A stretch of DNA of 64,000 nt from JALYUA01 sp039933215. Its GTDB lineage: Bacteria > Acidobacteriota > Thermoanaerobaculia > UBA5066 > Gp7-AA6. Made by a program: the position numbers and the translations under genes. Below the pieces are notes generated by a model. The model saw only the letters and a program-made list of their open reading frames with translations. It did not search any database and was not told where the DNA came from. This document shows, piece after piece, positions 1 to 9,040 of this stretch. The stretch covers positions 90,340 through 154,339 of the forward strand of contig JBDTOO010000001.1 in NCBI GenBank assembly GCA_039933215.1. The letters are read 5' to 3'. The first letter of the stretch is position 1; each line of letters opens with the position of its first letter.

Positions 1-138
1 CGATGTGGTCACGACGGACCAGTTCTTCTCCGTCAGCCGCGCGGCGAGCTCCTCGCAGACGCCGCGGGTAACCTTCGTCTCCGAGAGGAAGTTGCCCACG
101 ATCAAGAGCCGCTTTCCCGGCACGGACGGCGCGCTCAC
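1..138 (-). CDS. Glycosyltransferase, N-terminal fragment (cut by window edge)
   Basis: Reading the minus strand from a GTG at 138 gives 46 codons with no stop before the window edge. The translation has a basic start followed by the hydrophobic strand RLLIVGNFLSETKVTRG and then CEELAARLTEKNWSVVTTS. This is the usual first beta-alpha unit of a GT-B fold family 4 glycosyltransferase, in which a nucleotide-sugar enzyme starts with a hydrophobic strand and a helix. The GTG overlaps the TGA of the O-antigen polymerase gene in a GTGA tetranucleotide, so the two are probably translationally coupled. Assignment to the exact family is an inference from only 46 residues; a different Rossmann-like enzyme is possible. 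Confidence 0.7.
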   Translation of the reverse strand, partial: MSAPSVPGKRLLIVGNFLSETKVTRGVCEELAARLTEKNWSVVTTS

Positions 139-1592
139 CGGCGGCTCCGCAGCGGTGCCGCACGCTTGGGCCGCCGGAAGGAGAAAGTCCCGGCGGGGGC
201 CGGCGCCGTCCCGCCCGGCTCGGGAGCCGGGTGAGACAGGAAGGCAGACCCGCGCCGGAGCGAGGTCATGACGGCCGCCGTGAACAGCCAGATCCCCTTC
301 GCCTGGAACTCGTCCGCGAGAAACGCCAGGGAGAGGCCGACGGTGGCGAGGAGGCCGAGAGGAAAGAGGCCCAGCGCCCGCGTCTTCCAGCCGATGATCC
401 CGAAGGACAACACGAACGCGGCGAGAAGGATGATCCCGGGCACGCCGTTCTCGGCGAGGGTCTTGATCCATCCGGAGTGGGCCTGGCTGTACTCGCCTTC
501 CCGGAAGACGGACATCCCTTCGCGGTTTTCGATGTTCGCCCACGCGTCTCCGAACGCGCCGGTCCCCACGCCGAGAGGATGCTCGAGAAAAATCCGCCAG
601 CCGCCCTTCGCGAGCTCGGAGCGCCCGCTCGTCCGGTTGGTCATCGGCCGGCGCGCGTCGAAGAGCGAACGGAATCGGTAGACCGCCTGCTTCTCCTCTC
701 CGGTGAACTGCGACAAGAGGCCGGCCGCGAGGAGAGCGGCGACGGCCAGGACGGGAAGAACCCGTCCCGTGCGGCGGAGCTGGTAAACGATGAAGACCAG
801 GCACAGGACCGCGATCAGAAAGCTGCCTCGGCTGCCGCTCAGGAACACCCAGAGGGCGTTGATACCTGCGAGCAACGCTCGGGTCCAGCGACCACGCTGA
901 GTCCCGGCGAGCGTAAATGAAACCGCGAGACAGAAGATCGCGGTCAAGGGAAAGAATGCCCATGCATTCGCGTTGGCCTCGGGAAGGTTCGCCTTTTGAA
1001 GGTAGAAGACGAGGCTACCAGCGCCGGCGAGGAGACCGTTGACAATCGCGATCCAGTACCAGACGTCCGGGTGCCTGGCGGCTCGGCCGAGATAGACCAG
1101 GATACCGAAGAGCGTGATGACATTCAGGACGTGCTGGATGCCGGTCATTCGGTCGTCGCTGAAGAGGAGCTGGACCAGGAAGAGCAGAACGAGAAGCTGC
1201 AAGAACCGGGTCGGCGTGTCGTGGAGCTGCAGAAGGAAGGGGAGAGAGAGGAGCATGACGACGAGAAGCCAGTAGTTGAAGGTGTTCCAGCGCCAGAGCC
1301 CCCCGGTCAGGAGGTAGACCCGCGAAATCGAGTCGAGCGTGCATAGCATCGTGATGCCGAGGACCCCCAGAAAGGGACGGTTCAGCCCGAAGATCGCCGC
1401 GGCGATCGCGATCGTCGACAGGACGAGCAGTCCGGCTTCGAATCCGGCGACGACGCTCACCGCCCAGACGCCCAGAACGACCAAGACCATGACCCGTCCC
1501 CAGGTGTCCGCCGGCGACCGCTTCGATTTCCCGTGGGCAGCTCCTCGCGCCGCTGGAAACGCGTCGGGTCGATAGAGAGAGGTCGAGCTCAT
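135..1592 (-). CDS. O-antigen ligase/polymerase family membrane protein (Wzy/WaaL-like)
   Basis: The 485-residue product is mostly membrane helices from about residue 32 to 440, with a basic, proline-rich cytoplasmic tail. It has the two marks of the Wzy_C/WaaL superfamily: an SGSRGS motif at the start of a helix near residue 250, and a large periplasmic loop ending in AHSGWIKTLAENG near residue 370, whose histidine matches the conserved loop histidine of ligases. The role is to polymerise or ligate undecaprenyl-linked glycan on the periplasmic side of the inner membrane; polymerase and ligase cannot be told apart from sequence. It starts at an ATG overlapping the upstream glycosyltransferase stop (ATGA) and its own stop overlaps the next gene (GTGA). 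Confidence 0.88.
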   Translation of the reverse strand: MSSTSLYRPDAFPAARGAAHGKSKRSPADTWGRVMVLVVLGVWAVSVVAGFEAGLLVLSTIAIAAAIFGLNRPFLGVLGITMLCTLDSISRVYLLTGGLWRWNTFNYWLLVVMLLSLPFLLQLHDTPTRFLQLLVLLFLVQLLFSDDRMTGIQHVLNVITLFGILVYLGRAARHPDVWYWIAIVNGLLAGAGSLVFYLQKANLPEANANAWAFFPLTAIFCLAVSFTLAGTQRGRWTRALLAGINALWVFLSGSRGSFLIAVLCLVFIVYQLRRTGRVLPVLAVAALLAAGLLSQFTGEEKQAVYRFRSLFDARRPMTNRTSGRSELAKGGWRIFLEHPLGVGTGAFGDAWANIENREGMSVFREGEYSQAHSGWIKTLAENGVPGIILLAAFVLSFGIIGWKTRALGLFPLGLLATVGLSLAFLADEFQAKGIWLFTAAVMTSLRRGSAFLSHPAPEPGGTAPAPAGTFSFRRPKRAAPLRSRR

Positions 1593-2794
1593 CCTGCGAC
1601 TCCGGTTGCCGCGGTCTCGCGGTTTCGTCCGGCGCGGCGGGACGCCAGAACGTCGTCGTAGGCCCGCGACATGCCCGCGACGAACCGGTCGACGCCGAAG
1701 CGTCCGAGAACGGCGGCACGCGCCGCCCGGCCCATGCTCTGGCGGGCCTCCCGGTCGCGCAGCAGCGCCGCGACGGTGCTCCGGAACGCTTCCACGTTCC
1801 CCGGTTCGACGAGTGCGGCGGATCGTCCGTTTTCGAGAATCTCTTCGAGAAACGGGCTTCGCCAGGCCACGATCGGGACGCCCGCGGCGGCGGCTTCCAA
1901 GACGGCGTTCGGCAGACCCTCATCCTCCGACGCGAAGGCGAAGACGTCGAAAGCGCTCACCCATCGGCGGACGTCGGGGTCCTCGCCGGCGAAGATCGTC
2001 CGGTCGGCGATCCCGAGTTCCCGGGCCTTCGAGACCAGGGAGTCGCGCATCGGACCGTCGCCGGCGAGCACCAGGGCCGTCTCCTTCGCGGGGAGTCCCG
2101 AGACCACGTCGAGAAGGACGTCGAAGCGTTTCGACGACTGCAGGCGCCCCGTCGAACCGATCCAGAACGGCTGAGGGATCGGGTGCCGGAGCGTCAGCGC
2201 AGCGCGCGCGCCGGCCCGATCGGTGTCGCACTCCTCCACGGCGTTCGGCACCGTGTAAATGCGCCCGCCGAACCGGCGGGATCCGGCGCCGAGATCGAGC
2301 GCCGCCGACTCCGAGTTGACGAGCAGGCCGTCCGTCAGCCACTCCGTCATGCGCGACTGGAGTCGAAGGCGCCGATAGGAGTCGGAGCTTCCCCTCAATG
2401 AGCCGAGGCTTCCTCGCGCGCCGATCAGCGCGGCGGCGGCCCCCGCGTAGGGGCTCGCGAAAAGGTGCCATCCGTGAACGAGCGCCGTGCGATGGGGACG
2501 AAGGACGCGAGCGATCTCGAGGAGGCGCGTCGCCGGGTTACCGTTCCTCTTCACGCGCAGGACGGGGACGTCGAGTTGCGCGATGCGATCCTCCCAGTAG
2601 TCGTCGCAATCGGGATGCAGCGTGACGACGACCGGCCGGAAACGGGCGCGGTCGAGGTGGGCGAGCCAGAGGTAGAGCTGCCTCTCGGCTCCTCCAATCG
2701 CCAGCTGGCCCGCGATGATGGCCACCGTGCAGGGAGTCAGCCGCCCCGCCGACTCGCGCGGCGTCGGGATCTCCGCCGCTGCGTGCCGGGTCAT
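1589..2794 (-). CDS. Family 4 glycosyltransferase
   Basis: The 401-residue protein has a GT-B fold. The N-terminal acceptor half carries GQLAIGGAERQLYLWLAHL near residue 30, typical of GT4. The C-terminal nucleotide-sugar half has RLQSSKRFDVLLD, VLAGDGPM and the EX7E-type motif SEDEGLPNAVLEAAA. It should transfer a hexose from a nucleotide donor to a lipid-linked glycan on the cytoplasmic face of the membrane; the sugar cannot be predicted. The ATG is in an ATGA overlap with the previous gene and the stop is in another with the polymerase gene, so it is inside the polysaccharide operon. Confidence 0.9.
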   Translation of the reverse strand: MTRHAAAEIPTPRESAGRLTPCTVAIIAGQLAIGGAERQLYLWLAHLDRARFRPVVVTLHPDCDDYWEDRIAQLDVPVLRVKRNGNPATRLLEIARVLRPHRTALVHGWHLFASPYAGAAAALIGARGSLGSLRGSSDSYRRLRLQSRMTEWLTDGLLVNSESAALDLGAGSRRFGGRIYTVPNAVEECDTDRAGARAALTLRHPIPQPFWIGSTGRLQSSKRFDVLLDVVSGLPAKETALVLAGDGPMRDSLVSKARELGIADRTIFAGEDPDVRRWVSAFDVFAFASEDEGLPNAVLEAAAAGVPIVAWRSPFLEEILENGRSAALVEPGNVEAFRSTVAALLRDREARQSMGRAARAAVLGRFGVDRFVAGMSRAYDDVLASRRAGRNRETAATGVAG

Positions 2795-3972
2795 GCGATC
2801 CTCCGCTCAGCGGGAAGGGGCGCCTTCCAGCGCTCGGAACAGAGGCGGCCGATTTCCGCGGACCACGCCTCCAGCGTGCGGCCTTCCGCGAACGCCCGGC
2901 ATCGGCGGCGCAGGGCGGGCCAGTCGCGGGGCACGGCAACGGCTTCGCGGATCGCCGCGGCGAGGCGCGCCACGTCGCCCGGAGGTACGAGCCATCCCCT
3001 CTCGGTCCCGACCACGGCGCGGGCGGCGCCCGCCTCGGACGCCACGACCGGCAGGCCGTGCGCGAACGCGTCGAGCCACGCCTTGCTGTACCCCTCGGTC
3101 AGGGAGGGCTGGACGCACAGGTCCGACGCGGCGAGCGCCGCGCTCAATGCCTTCCGATCGAGCTGCCCGGAGAAATGGACGCGCTCGGAGAGGCCGAGGC
3201 GGCTCGCGAGGGCTTCGAGCTCCGCCCGGTCGGGTCCGTCCCCGATCAGCTGCAGGCGCGGCGCGGGGCGCAATCCCTCGCGCTCGAGCTCGGCCAGGGC
3301 CTTCAGGAGGTTCGCCACGCCCTTCTCGGCGGACAGCCGGCCGACGTACGCAAGCCGGGGCGGGTCCGACAGGCCTCGCTGCGTCGCCGCCGTGATCCGG
3401 GCCAGCTCCTCGTCGGAAAGGCTCGTCGCGAAGATCCAGCGAATCCCGTCGGCCGGCGGCCGCTCGGACTCTCCGGTCGCGAGCATCACGTTGCGTCCGC
3501 CCGAGAACGCTCTCATGAAGAGGCGGGTGACGCGATTCATGATCGTCGTGCTGGCGGTGGCCGCCCAGGAGCCGCAGTAGCGCGCGATCAGGGGCCTCTT
3601 CATCGCCACCGCGATGGCGGCGCCGATGAGCGGGATGTCGCCGGGCAGGGGCACGTGCACGCAGTCGGCATCGCGAAAGCTGGTCGCGATCGTCGACACG
3701 TAATAAGGGAGCAGGCGCAGAATCGATAACTTCCTTCGCAGATCCGTGCCCTCCGGTTTCCGGAGTGCCACGATCCGCGCGGCGGCAGGAAGTGCGAGGC
3801 CGCCTTCGCCGGGCCTGTCGGACCGCGTGATCAGGAGCGTCATCGACGCGAAGAGCGACCCGATCGCCGCCATCTGGAGCGGGAATCCCCCGCTCGAATA
3901 CCACCGGCCGTCGGAGTCCTGCCAGCACTCCTTGAACGAGACGGCGCAGAGGCGCGGATAGGGGTTAACCAT
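2791..3972 (-). CDS. Family 4 glycosyltransferase
   Basis: This is a 393-residue GT-B enzyme. The C-terminal half shows RLAYVGRLSAEKGVANLLKAL, LQLIGDGPDRAELEALA and LTEGYSKAWLDAFAHGLPVV, the phosphate-binding and EX7E regions of GT4. The N-terminal half contains VHVPLPGDIPLIGAAIA, matching the acceptor-side domain. The start ATG lies within the last codons of the methyltransferase gene (8-base overlap). It probably adds one residue of the repeat unit made by this operon; donor and linkage are unknown. Confidence 0.9.
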   Translation of the reverse strand: MVNPYPRLCAVSFKECWQDSDGRWYSSGGFPLQMAAIGSLFASMTLLITRSDRPGEGGLALPAAARIVALRKPEGTDLRRKLSILRLLPYYVSTIATSFRDADCVHVPLPGDIPLIGAAIAVAMKRPLIARYCGSWAATASTTIMNRVTRLFMRAFSGGRNVMLATGESERPPADGIRWIFATSLSDEELARITAATQRGLSDPPRLAYVGRLSAEKGVANLLKALAELEREGLRPAPRLQLIGDGPDRAELEALASRLGLSERVHFSGQLDRKALSAALAASDLCVQPSLTEGYSKAWLDAFAHGLPVVASEAGAARAVVGTERGWLVPPGDVARLAAAIREAVAVPRDWPALRRRCRAFAEGRTLEAWSAEIGRLCSERWKAPLPAERRIA

Positions 3973-4780
3973 TCGACTTCGTCACCACGCCCGAGAGGGT
4001 CCAGTGGAGGCGGCGGCTCAGCCACTCGGGGAGCCGGCGGCGTCCGAGAGCTCGGACGCAGTAGGACTGGTAACGCGTGAGGGCTTTGGGGGGCAGCGGC
4101 GGAACCACACTCCACCCGAGGAAGAAGAAGTAGAGATGCGGCCAGGAGTAGAGCGACTCGGGATCCGGAACCGAAAAGCCGGCTTCGTGGAGGAGCTCGA
4201 CCAGGTCCCGGATCGACACGAAGAGGTCCTTCGCGATCGCCGGCCGCCGGAAGAGGCGACGCAGCTGCCGCCAGGTCCCGAGCTCCGCCCGGAGCGCCCA
4301 GCAGAATGGATTCGGCGTCGTGAGGAAGAGCCGACCCCCCGGACGAAGGACGCGGGAAATCTCACCGAGCAGCTCCTTCTTGTTTGGGACGTGTTCGAGC
4401 ACCTCGACCAGAACGGCCAGGTCGAACTCGGCGTCGCCGAAAGGAAGCCGGGATCCGTCGTACGAGCGGAACGTGCAGTTCGGAAGCGCGAGCTCGCGCG
4501 CCTGCTCGATCGCCTTCTCGGAAACGTCGACGCCCTCGATCCGCTTCGCTCCGGACTTCGCGCCGAAGAGCGAGTGAAAGAGATATTCGATCGATCCCCG
4601 ATTGCAGCCCACGTCGAGGGCGTCGCGGACGCCAGGCTCCGCCATCATCGAGGCGGCCTGTTCGTATTTCCGATAGGAGCCGAGGCCCGACACCGTCGCG
4701 GGATCCGGGAGGAGCCTCCGGCCCATCTCCGACTCTCGGTCGAAGAACGCCGTGACGGTCGACTGAGTGACTTCGGTCAT
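3965..4780 (-). CDS. Class I SAM-dependent methyltransferase
   Basis: The 271-residue protein has motif I as LDVGCNRGS near residue 56, an acidic residue ending strand 2 (GVDVSEKAIEQA) and the motif IV/VI region VLVEVLEHVPNKKELLGEISRVLRPGG. These are typical of the Methyltransf_11/25 group. In polysaccharide operons such enzymes methylate sugar hydroxyls or cap the non-reducing end of a chain. Here it sits between a deacetylase and two glycosyltransferases, and the same locus has a Wzt with a glycan-binding domain, a combination known elsewhere for end-capped chains. The capping role is inference. It starts in an ATGA overlap with the deacetylase gene. Confidence 0.88.
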   Translation of the reverse strand: MTEVTQSTVTAFFDRESEMGRRLLPDPATVSGLGSYRKYEQAASMMAEPGVRDALDVGCNRGSIEYLFHSLFGAKSGAKRIEGVDVSEKAIEQARELALPNCTFRSYDGSRLPFGDAEFDLAVLVEVLEHVPNKKELLGEISRVLRPGGRLFLTTPNPFCWALRAELGTWRQLRRLFRRPAIAKDLFVSIRDLVELLHEAGFSVPDPESLYSWPHLYFFFLGWSVVPPLPPKALTRYQSYCVRALGRRRLPEWLSRRLHWTLSGVVTKSNG

Positions 4781-5631
4781 TTATGGGATCCGTTCAGAAT
4801 TTCCCGGGGGAGCCGGCACTGCACGCGCCCGTCCCGGCGCCACTGGGCGGCCAGCTTCAGGAACCGTTCGAGCCGGTCCTGAGTCTGTGAGGTCGCCCGA
4901 TCCCGCAGAGAGTGCGGGTGCGCGTAGAAGGACCAGATTCCGCCGTCGGCCATGTATTTTTCCAGCCGGTGGATGGCCGACAGTCCGAATCCCCCCGGGG
5001 TGTTCAGACGGACGCAGTCGAGCCCCGCGATCCTCTCCATCCGCGACGGATAGTCGAGCCGCCGGCGGGTGATCCGTTCCGCGAGCCGCACATGCATCGG
5101 CCGGTAGGCCACGCGGCAGAAGCGATAGCCGGTCTCGACGAGCGCGGTACACAGACCCGTCAAGTCGGTCCGGTCCGTCCGGCTTTCGCGCCGCTCGGAG
5201 AGGCTGTAAGAGAACCCCGACGCGTGATCGAACGGCTGGTTGAACGGAGGGACGAACGTGACCACCTCGGCGCCGACGCACTGTTCGAGGGCGTCCTTGC
5301 TCGACCGGAGCGTCTCGCGCAACGCCTTGCTGTCCAGGCCGGGCAACCATTCGTGCCGGTGGGCATGGCTGGCGATCTCGTGGCCGGCCTCGCGGATCCG
5401 GCGGATCTGCGCGGGGTCGTGGTACGGCCGCTCGCCGGGGAGCGCGGCGGAGCCCACGACCGCGAAGCATGACGGGAATTCGTACTGCGCCAGGAGATCG
5501 AGAAGCGGCTCCGTGTTCTCGAACTCGAGCGGCCCCCAGGACTTCGGACCGCCGGGAGCGCGCGAGCGATCGGCACCCCACTGGGTGTCGTAGTCCCAGA
5601 ACAAAACGAGAGTCGCTGGCTCGGACTTCAA
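4777..5631 (-). CDS. Polysaccharide deacetylase, NodB-type
   Basis: With a TTG start at 5631 the product has 284 residues. The first metal-site strand is LVLFWDYDTQWG (residues 8-19, aspartate pair D-x-D) and the second is HEIASHAHRHEW near residue 90, giving the H-x3-H ligands of carbohydrate esterase family 4. There is no signal peptide, so a cytoplasmic or membrane-facing sugar-deacetylase role during glycan assembly is likely, for example N-deacetylation of a HexNAc residue. The TTG overlaps the TGA of the aminotransferase gene (TTGA) and removes about 125 residues of unrelated frame that a longest-frame call would include. No other plausible start keeps the D-x-D strand at the N-terminus. 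Confidence 0.85.
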   Translation of the reverse strand: MKSEPATLVLFWDYDTQWGADRSRAPGGPKSWGPLEFENTEPLLDLLAQYEFPSCFAVVGSAALPGERPYHDPAQIRRIREAGHEIASHAHRHEWLPGLDSKALRETLRSSKDALEQCVGAEVVTFVPPFNQPFDHASGFSYSLSERRESRTDRTDLTGLCTALVETGYRFCRVAYRPMHVRLAERITRRRLDYPSRMERIAGLDCVRLNTPGGFGLSAIHRLEKYMADGGIWSFYAHPHSLRDRATSQTQDRLERFLKLAAQWRRDGRVQCRLPREILNGSHK

Positions 5632-6812
5632 GAAACGTTCTTCCGGACAGCGGCGATCACGTCTTCGACGTCGGAATCGGAAAGCTTCGGGGACAGGGGC
5701 AGGCTGACCGTCTGACGTCCGATCGCCGCCGCCGCCGGGAAGTCCTCGGGCCGCCAGGCGAGGGTCTTCTGGTAGTACGGATGCTCGGGGACGCTGCGGT
5801 AGTGGACTCCGACGCCGATCTTCTCGGCGGTCATCGCGTCGAGAAACCGGTCGCGGCTGATTCCCGCGCGGGCCTCGTCGACCAGGATCGTGTAGAGGTG
5901 GTAAGCGTGACGGGTGTCCGGCTCGACCGGAGCGGGCAGACCGACCGGCAGATCGGCTAAGGCCTCCTGGTAGCGGCTCCAGATCTCCTGCCGGCGCTTC
6001 CACCACGTCTCCACGCGCGCGAGCTGATGGATCCCGATCGCCGCCTGCAGATCCATCATGTTGTACTTGAAGCCCGCCTCGACCACGTCGTAGTGCTTGA
6101 ATCCCTGGTCGCTGAAACGCTTCCAGGCGTCCTTGCTCATCCCGTGGAGGCCGAGGATCCGGATCCGGTCCGCCTGGCGGGGATCGCGGGCGATCACCAT
6201 GCCGCCTTCACCGGTCACGATGTTCTTCGTCGAATAGAAGCTGAAGCAGCCGAACTCGCCGAACGTCCCCGCCTTCCTTCCGTGGTACTCCGTCTCGATC
6301 GCGTGGGCGCAGTCCTCGATCAGCGCCGCGCCGTGCTCGGCGGCGATCGAAACGAGAGCGTCCATGTCGCAGCTGCGCCCGGCGAAATGGACGGGCAGGA
6401 TCGCGCGGACGCGCGGTCCCATCCGGCGCCGCACCTCCGCCGGATCGATGTTCATCGTCTTCGGGTCGACGTCCGCGAGAACGGGCGTTCCTCCCGCGTG
6501 AAGGATGCTGTTGACCGTGGCGCAGAACGTCAGCGGCGTCGTGACCACTTCGTCGCCGGGTTTCAGGTCGAGCGCGAGCAGGGCGAGATGCATCGCCGCG
6601 GTGCAGGAGTTCAGCGCCATCGCCTGGTCGACGCCCTTGTAGGCGGCAAACTCTCTTTCGAACTGGTGAACCTTCGGGCCGGTCCCGAGCCAGGCACGGC
6701 GCATGGAGTCAACGACCTCCGCGATCTCGGCCTCCTCGATCAGCGGCTGGCCGAAGACGAGAAACGAGTCGCGGACCCTAGCTGGCGACGGCGCGGGATG
6801 CGGAGCGCGCAT
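5628..6812 (-). CDS. DegT/DnrJ/EryC1 family PLP-dependent sugar aminotransferase
   Basis: The 394-residue protein is a complete fold-type I enzyme. It starts FLVFGQPLIEEAEIAEV, has ALNSCTAAMHLALLAL for cofactor phosphate binding, EDCAHAIE with the PLP-pyridine aspartate, and the Schiff-base lysine in FSFYSTKNIVTGEGG near residue 193. Such enzymes transfer an amino group from glutamate to a keto-sugar nucleotide, giving an amino sugar. No 4,6-dehydratase is encoded in this window, so the keto-sugar source must be elsewhere or made by the neighbouring dehydrogenase. The chosen ATG overlaps the previous gene by 35 bases; no better start is seen. Confidence 0.93.
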   Translation of the reverse strand: MRAPHPAPSPARVRDSFLVFGQPLIEEAEIAEVVDSMRRAWLGTGPKVHQFEREFAAYKGVDQAMALNSCTAAMHLALLALDLKPGDEVVTTPLTFCATVNSILHAGGTPVLADVDPKTMNIDPAEVRRRMGPRVRAILPVHFAGRSCDMDALVSIAAEHGAALIEDCAHAIETEYHGRKAGTFGEFGCFSFYSTKNIVTGEGGMVIARDPRQADRIRILGLHGMSKDAWKRFSDQGFKHYDVVEAGFKYNMMDLQAAIGIHQLARVETWWKRRQEIWSRYQEALADLPVGLPAPVEPDTRHAYHLYTILVDEARAGISRDRFLDAMTAEKIGVGVHYRSVPEHPYYQKTLAWRPEDFPAAAAIGRQTVSLPLSPKLSDSDVEDVIAAVRKNVS

Positions 6813-7947
6813 CGAACCTCCTCAGGCATTCGTCGTAAAACGCTTCGTTCTTTTGGATGAGCGTGTCGAGTGAGAAGTTCTCGGCGATGTGGCGCCGTCC
6901 GGCCCGGCCCAGCCGGGCCGCGAGATCCCCATTGAGAAGGAGACGCAGGATCGCGCCCGAAATTTCATCCGGACTCGCCGGATCGACCAGCAGGCCCGTT
7001 TTCCCCTCCTGAATGAGCTCCGGGCCGCTCCCCCGCGTCGTGTAGACGGTCGGGCAGCCGGCCGCCATCGCGTGGAGAGGCGTCAGCGCGAAGCCCTCGG
7101 CGAAGGAAGGCAGCACGGCGAGGCGGGCCGTATGAAACTGCGCGAGCAGGTCGTCGAGCGCGATGTGTCCGTGGAAATGCACCGTGGACGCCCACTCCGG
7201 CGGAATGTCCGCTTCGAGCCTCGCCCGCATCGACCCTCCGTCTTCCGTTCGGCCGTCCTTGCCCCAGATGTGCAGCTCGGCGGCCGGAAAGCCGGCGAGC
7301 ACCTTCGGCCAGGCCGCGAGCAGCGATACGATCCCCTTCTTCACCGTGAGCGTCCCGGCGAAGACGACGCGAACCGCCGACCGGGCTTTCTCGTCTCCGG
7401 CCGGAGGCAGCGTCACGGGGTTGTAAAGGATCGCGTCCGGGGGCGTGGACATCTTGTAGAGCTCACGGGTCTTCTCCGCCATGTACCGGCTCTCCGAGCA
7501 CCAGTAATCCGCGCGCCGCAGCGAAGCGAGCTCGACGTAGTAGGAGCGCGTCAGGGACCGCCCCATTTCGGCAGCGAAGAAGCTGCCGGATCCGGAGAGT
7601 CGCGCGACGACCGGCACCGGCAGGGACGGCCACCCCGCAGCCGGTCCGCCGTAGTCGGGCACTTCGATCAGATCGATCTCTCCCCCGCGGCTCCATCGCC
7701 GCAAAAGCCGGAAGAGGCGGATGCGGGCGGGGACCCAGGAGAATCGCCCGGTCGCTTCGCGGAAGCGATAGACGTCCACGCCTTCATCGACCTCCCGGTC
7801 CGGCGCCGGATAGTCGCCCGGATAGATTCCGACGACGCGGACGCCGTGTCCCGCGCGAACCAGATTCCGGGCGAAGAGCTGGATCAGAGTACCGATCCCT
7901 CCGTGAGGCCCCGGAGGGTACTCGGAGCACGTGAAAACGATGTTCAG
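6778..7947 (-). CDS. Family 4 glycosyltransferase with probable CTG start
   Basis: The recognisable protein begins LNIVFTCSEYPPGPHGG, the standard GT4 opening with the glycine-rich donor loop (GGIGT), and continues to FAEGFALTPLHAMAAGCP and GRAGRRHIAENFS. The only start codon placed just before this strand is a CTG at 7947, preceded seven bases upstream by AGAAGG, a good ribosome site, and lying 13 bases after the stop of the GT2 gene. Longer in-frame starts reach into the preceding gene and add about 49 residues with no fold. With CTG the length is 389 residues. It acts on the cytoplasmic side in repeat-unit assembly; sugar unknown. Confidence 0.85.
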   Translation of the reverse strand: MNIVFTCSEYPPGPHGGIGTLIQLFARNLVRAGHGVRVVGIYPGDYPAPDREVDEGVDVYRFREATGRFSWVPARIRLFRLLRRWSRGGEIDLIEVPDYGGPAAGWPSLPVPVVARLSGSGSFFAAEMGRSLTRSYYVELASLRRADYWCSESRYMAEKTRELYKMSTPPDAILYNPVTLPPAGDEKARSAVRVVFAGTLTVKKGIVSLLAAWPKVLAGFPAAELHIWGKDGRTEDGGSMRARLEADIPPEWASTVHFHGHIALDDLLAQFHTARLAVLPSFAEGFALTPLHAMAAGCPTVYTTRGSGPELIQEGKTGLLVDPASPDEISGAILRLLLNGDLAARLGRAGRRHIAENFSLDTLIQKNEAFYDECLRRFDARSASRAVAS

Positions 7948-7960
7948 AGAGCCGCCTTCT

Positions 7961-9040
7961 TCACGAAACCGTCTTGTCCCGCAGAAACGCCTGGTACTGG
8001 CGGCGCGCCGGGGGCTCCTCGTGGCGGGGAGGGGAAAAGAGGCAGTCGATGGCACCCTTCCCGATTCCCAGCGCGTGTGACGCTCTCCGTGCACGGTGTG
8101 ATCTGAAAATCAGTCCCATCAAGTCGTATCCCGCCACGTAGGCGACATCGAGCCAGAACCTCGCCCGATTCGCGATCGATGCATTGGGAACGTGCCGCCG
8201 CCAGATGAAGAACCGATTGCGAATCTCCATTCTTCCCTTCTGGAAGAGACCTGGACGGCCCCCTTCGGCGTGGAGATGGGCGACCGGGGCGTCCCCGCAC
8301 CACAGGAGCTCCCCGTCTCTGCTGATTCGGAGCGACATCTCGAGATCCTCTCCCTGGGCGTAGCCGGAAAAGAAGGACGAGAACCGGTGCTTGTCGAAGA
8401 TCGATCGCCGATACGCCGACGCGCCGCCCGGGATGAAGTCGACCTTCCGCACGCCCTCGAATGGAGCGGAGAACGAGTGCGGAACGGAGACACCGCCCGG
8501 AAAATAAGTACCCCCGTCGCATTTTGGAATGATTCCGAGAAGGACTCGCCCTCGCCACCGCAGCGGAACAGGCTGGTTCATCGCGTTGACGATCGTTCCG
8601 CAGACGGCGACAACCTTTTTCTCGCGATCATCGACGAGAGCCTGCCGCATGTTCCCGAAGTAGCCGGGTTCGGGCATGCAATCGTCGTCCAGGAAAAAAA
8701 CGAAGTCGCGCGTGCTCGTGTCGACGCCGACGTTTCTCTGGCGCGTCAGGCCCGGGGCGCTGGCCACGTAGATCAGCTCGAAGGGAATCGCCACTCTCGC
8801 GAGCCATCGAACGACCTCGTCCTCCGTGTCCTGATCCGGAGACCCGTCGACGATGACGACCTCGCCCGGCGGGTCAGGAAGCTCGACGAGACGCGTCAGA
8901 AGTGACCGGACTTCGTGAGGACGGCGAAAGGTCGCGATGATCAGCGTGCAGTCCTCGAGCGCACCCGGCCGCGCGGAACGCACGCGCCACCCATCGATCC
9001 GCTGGAGCCCTCCAGGATGGACTTCGGCGACCGCGCTCAA
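7961..9040 (-). CDS. Family 2 glycosyltransferase
   Basis: The 359-residue product (TTG start at 9040) has a GT-A fold: LIIATFRRPHEVRSLL at the N-terminus, VVIVDGSPD for nucleotide binding, and FFLDDDCMPEP near residue 115 holding the D-x-D metal site. ISRDGELLWCGDAPVAH resembles the later acceptor-site region. A C-terminal hydrophobic stretch near residues 300-320 may dock the enzyme to the membrane. The start is fixed by a TTGA overlap with the stop of the FemAB-like gene; the longer frame would add 23 residues lying inside that gene. Confidence 0.9.
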   Translation of the reverse strand: MSAVAEVHPGGLQRIDGWRVRSARPGALEDCTLIIATFRRPHEVRSLLTRLVELPDPPGEVVIVDGSPDQDTEDEVVRWLARVAIPFELIYVASAPGLTRQRNVGVDTSTRDFVFFLDDDCMPEPGYFGNMRQALVDDREKKVVAVCGTIVNAMNQPVPLRWRGRVLLGIIPKCDGGTYFPGGVSVPHSFSAPFEGVRKVDFIPGGASAYRRSIFDKHRFSSFFSGYAQGEDLEMSLRISRDGELLWCGDAPVAHLHAEGGRPGLFQKGRMEIRNRFFIWRRHVPNASIANRARFWLDVAYVAGYDLMGLIFRSHRARRASHALGIGKGAIDCLFSPPRHEEPPARRQYQAFLRDKTVS

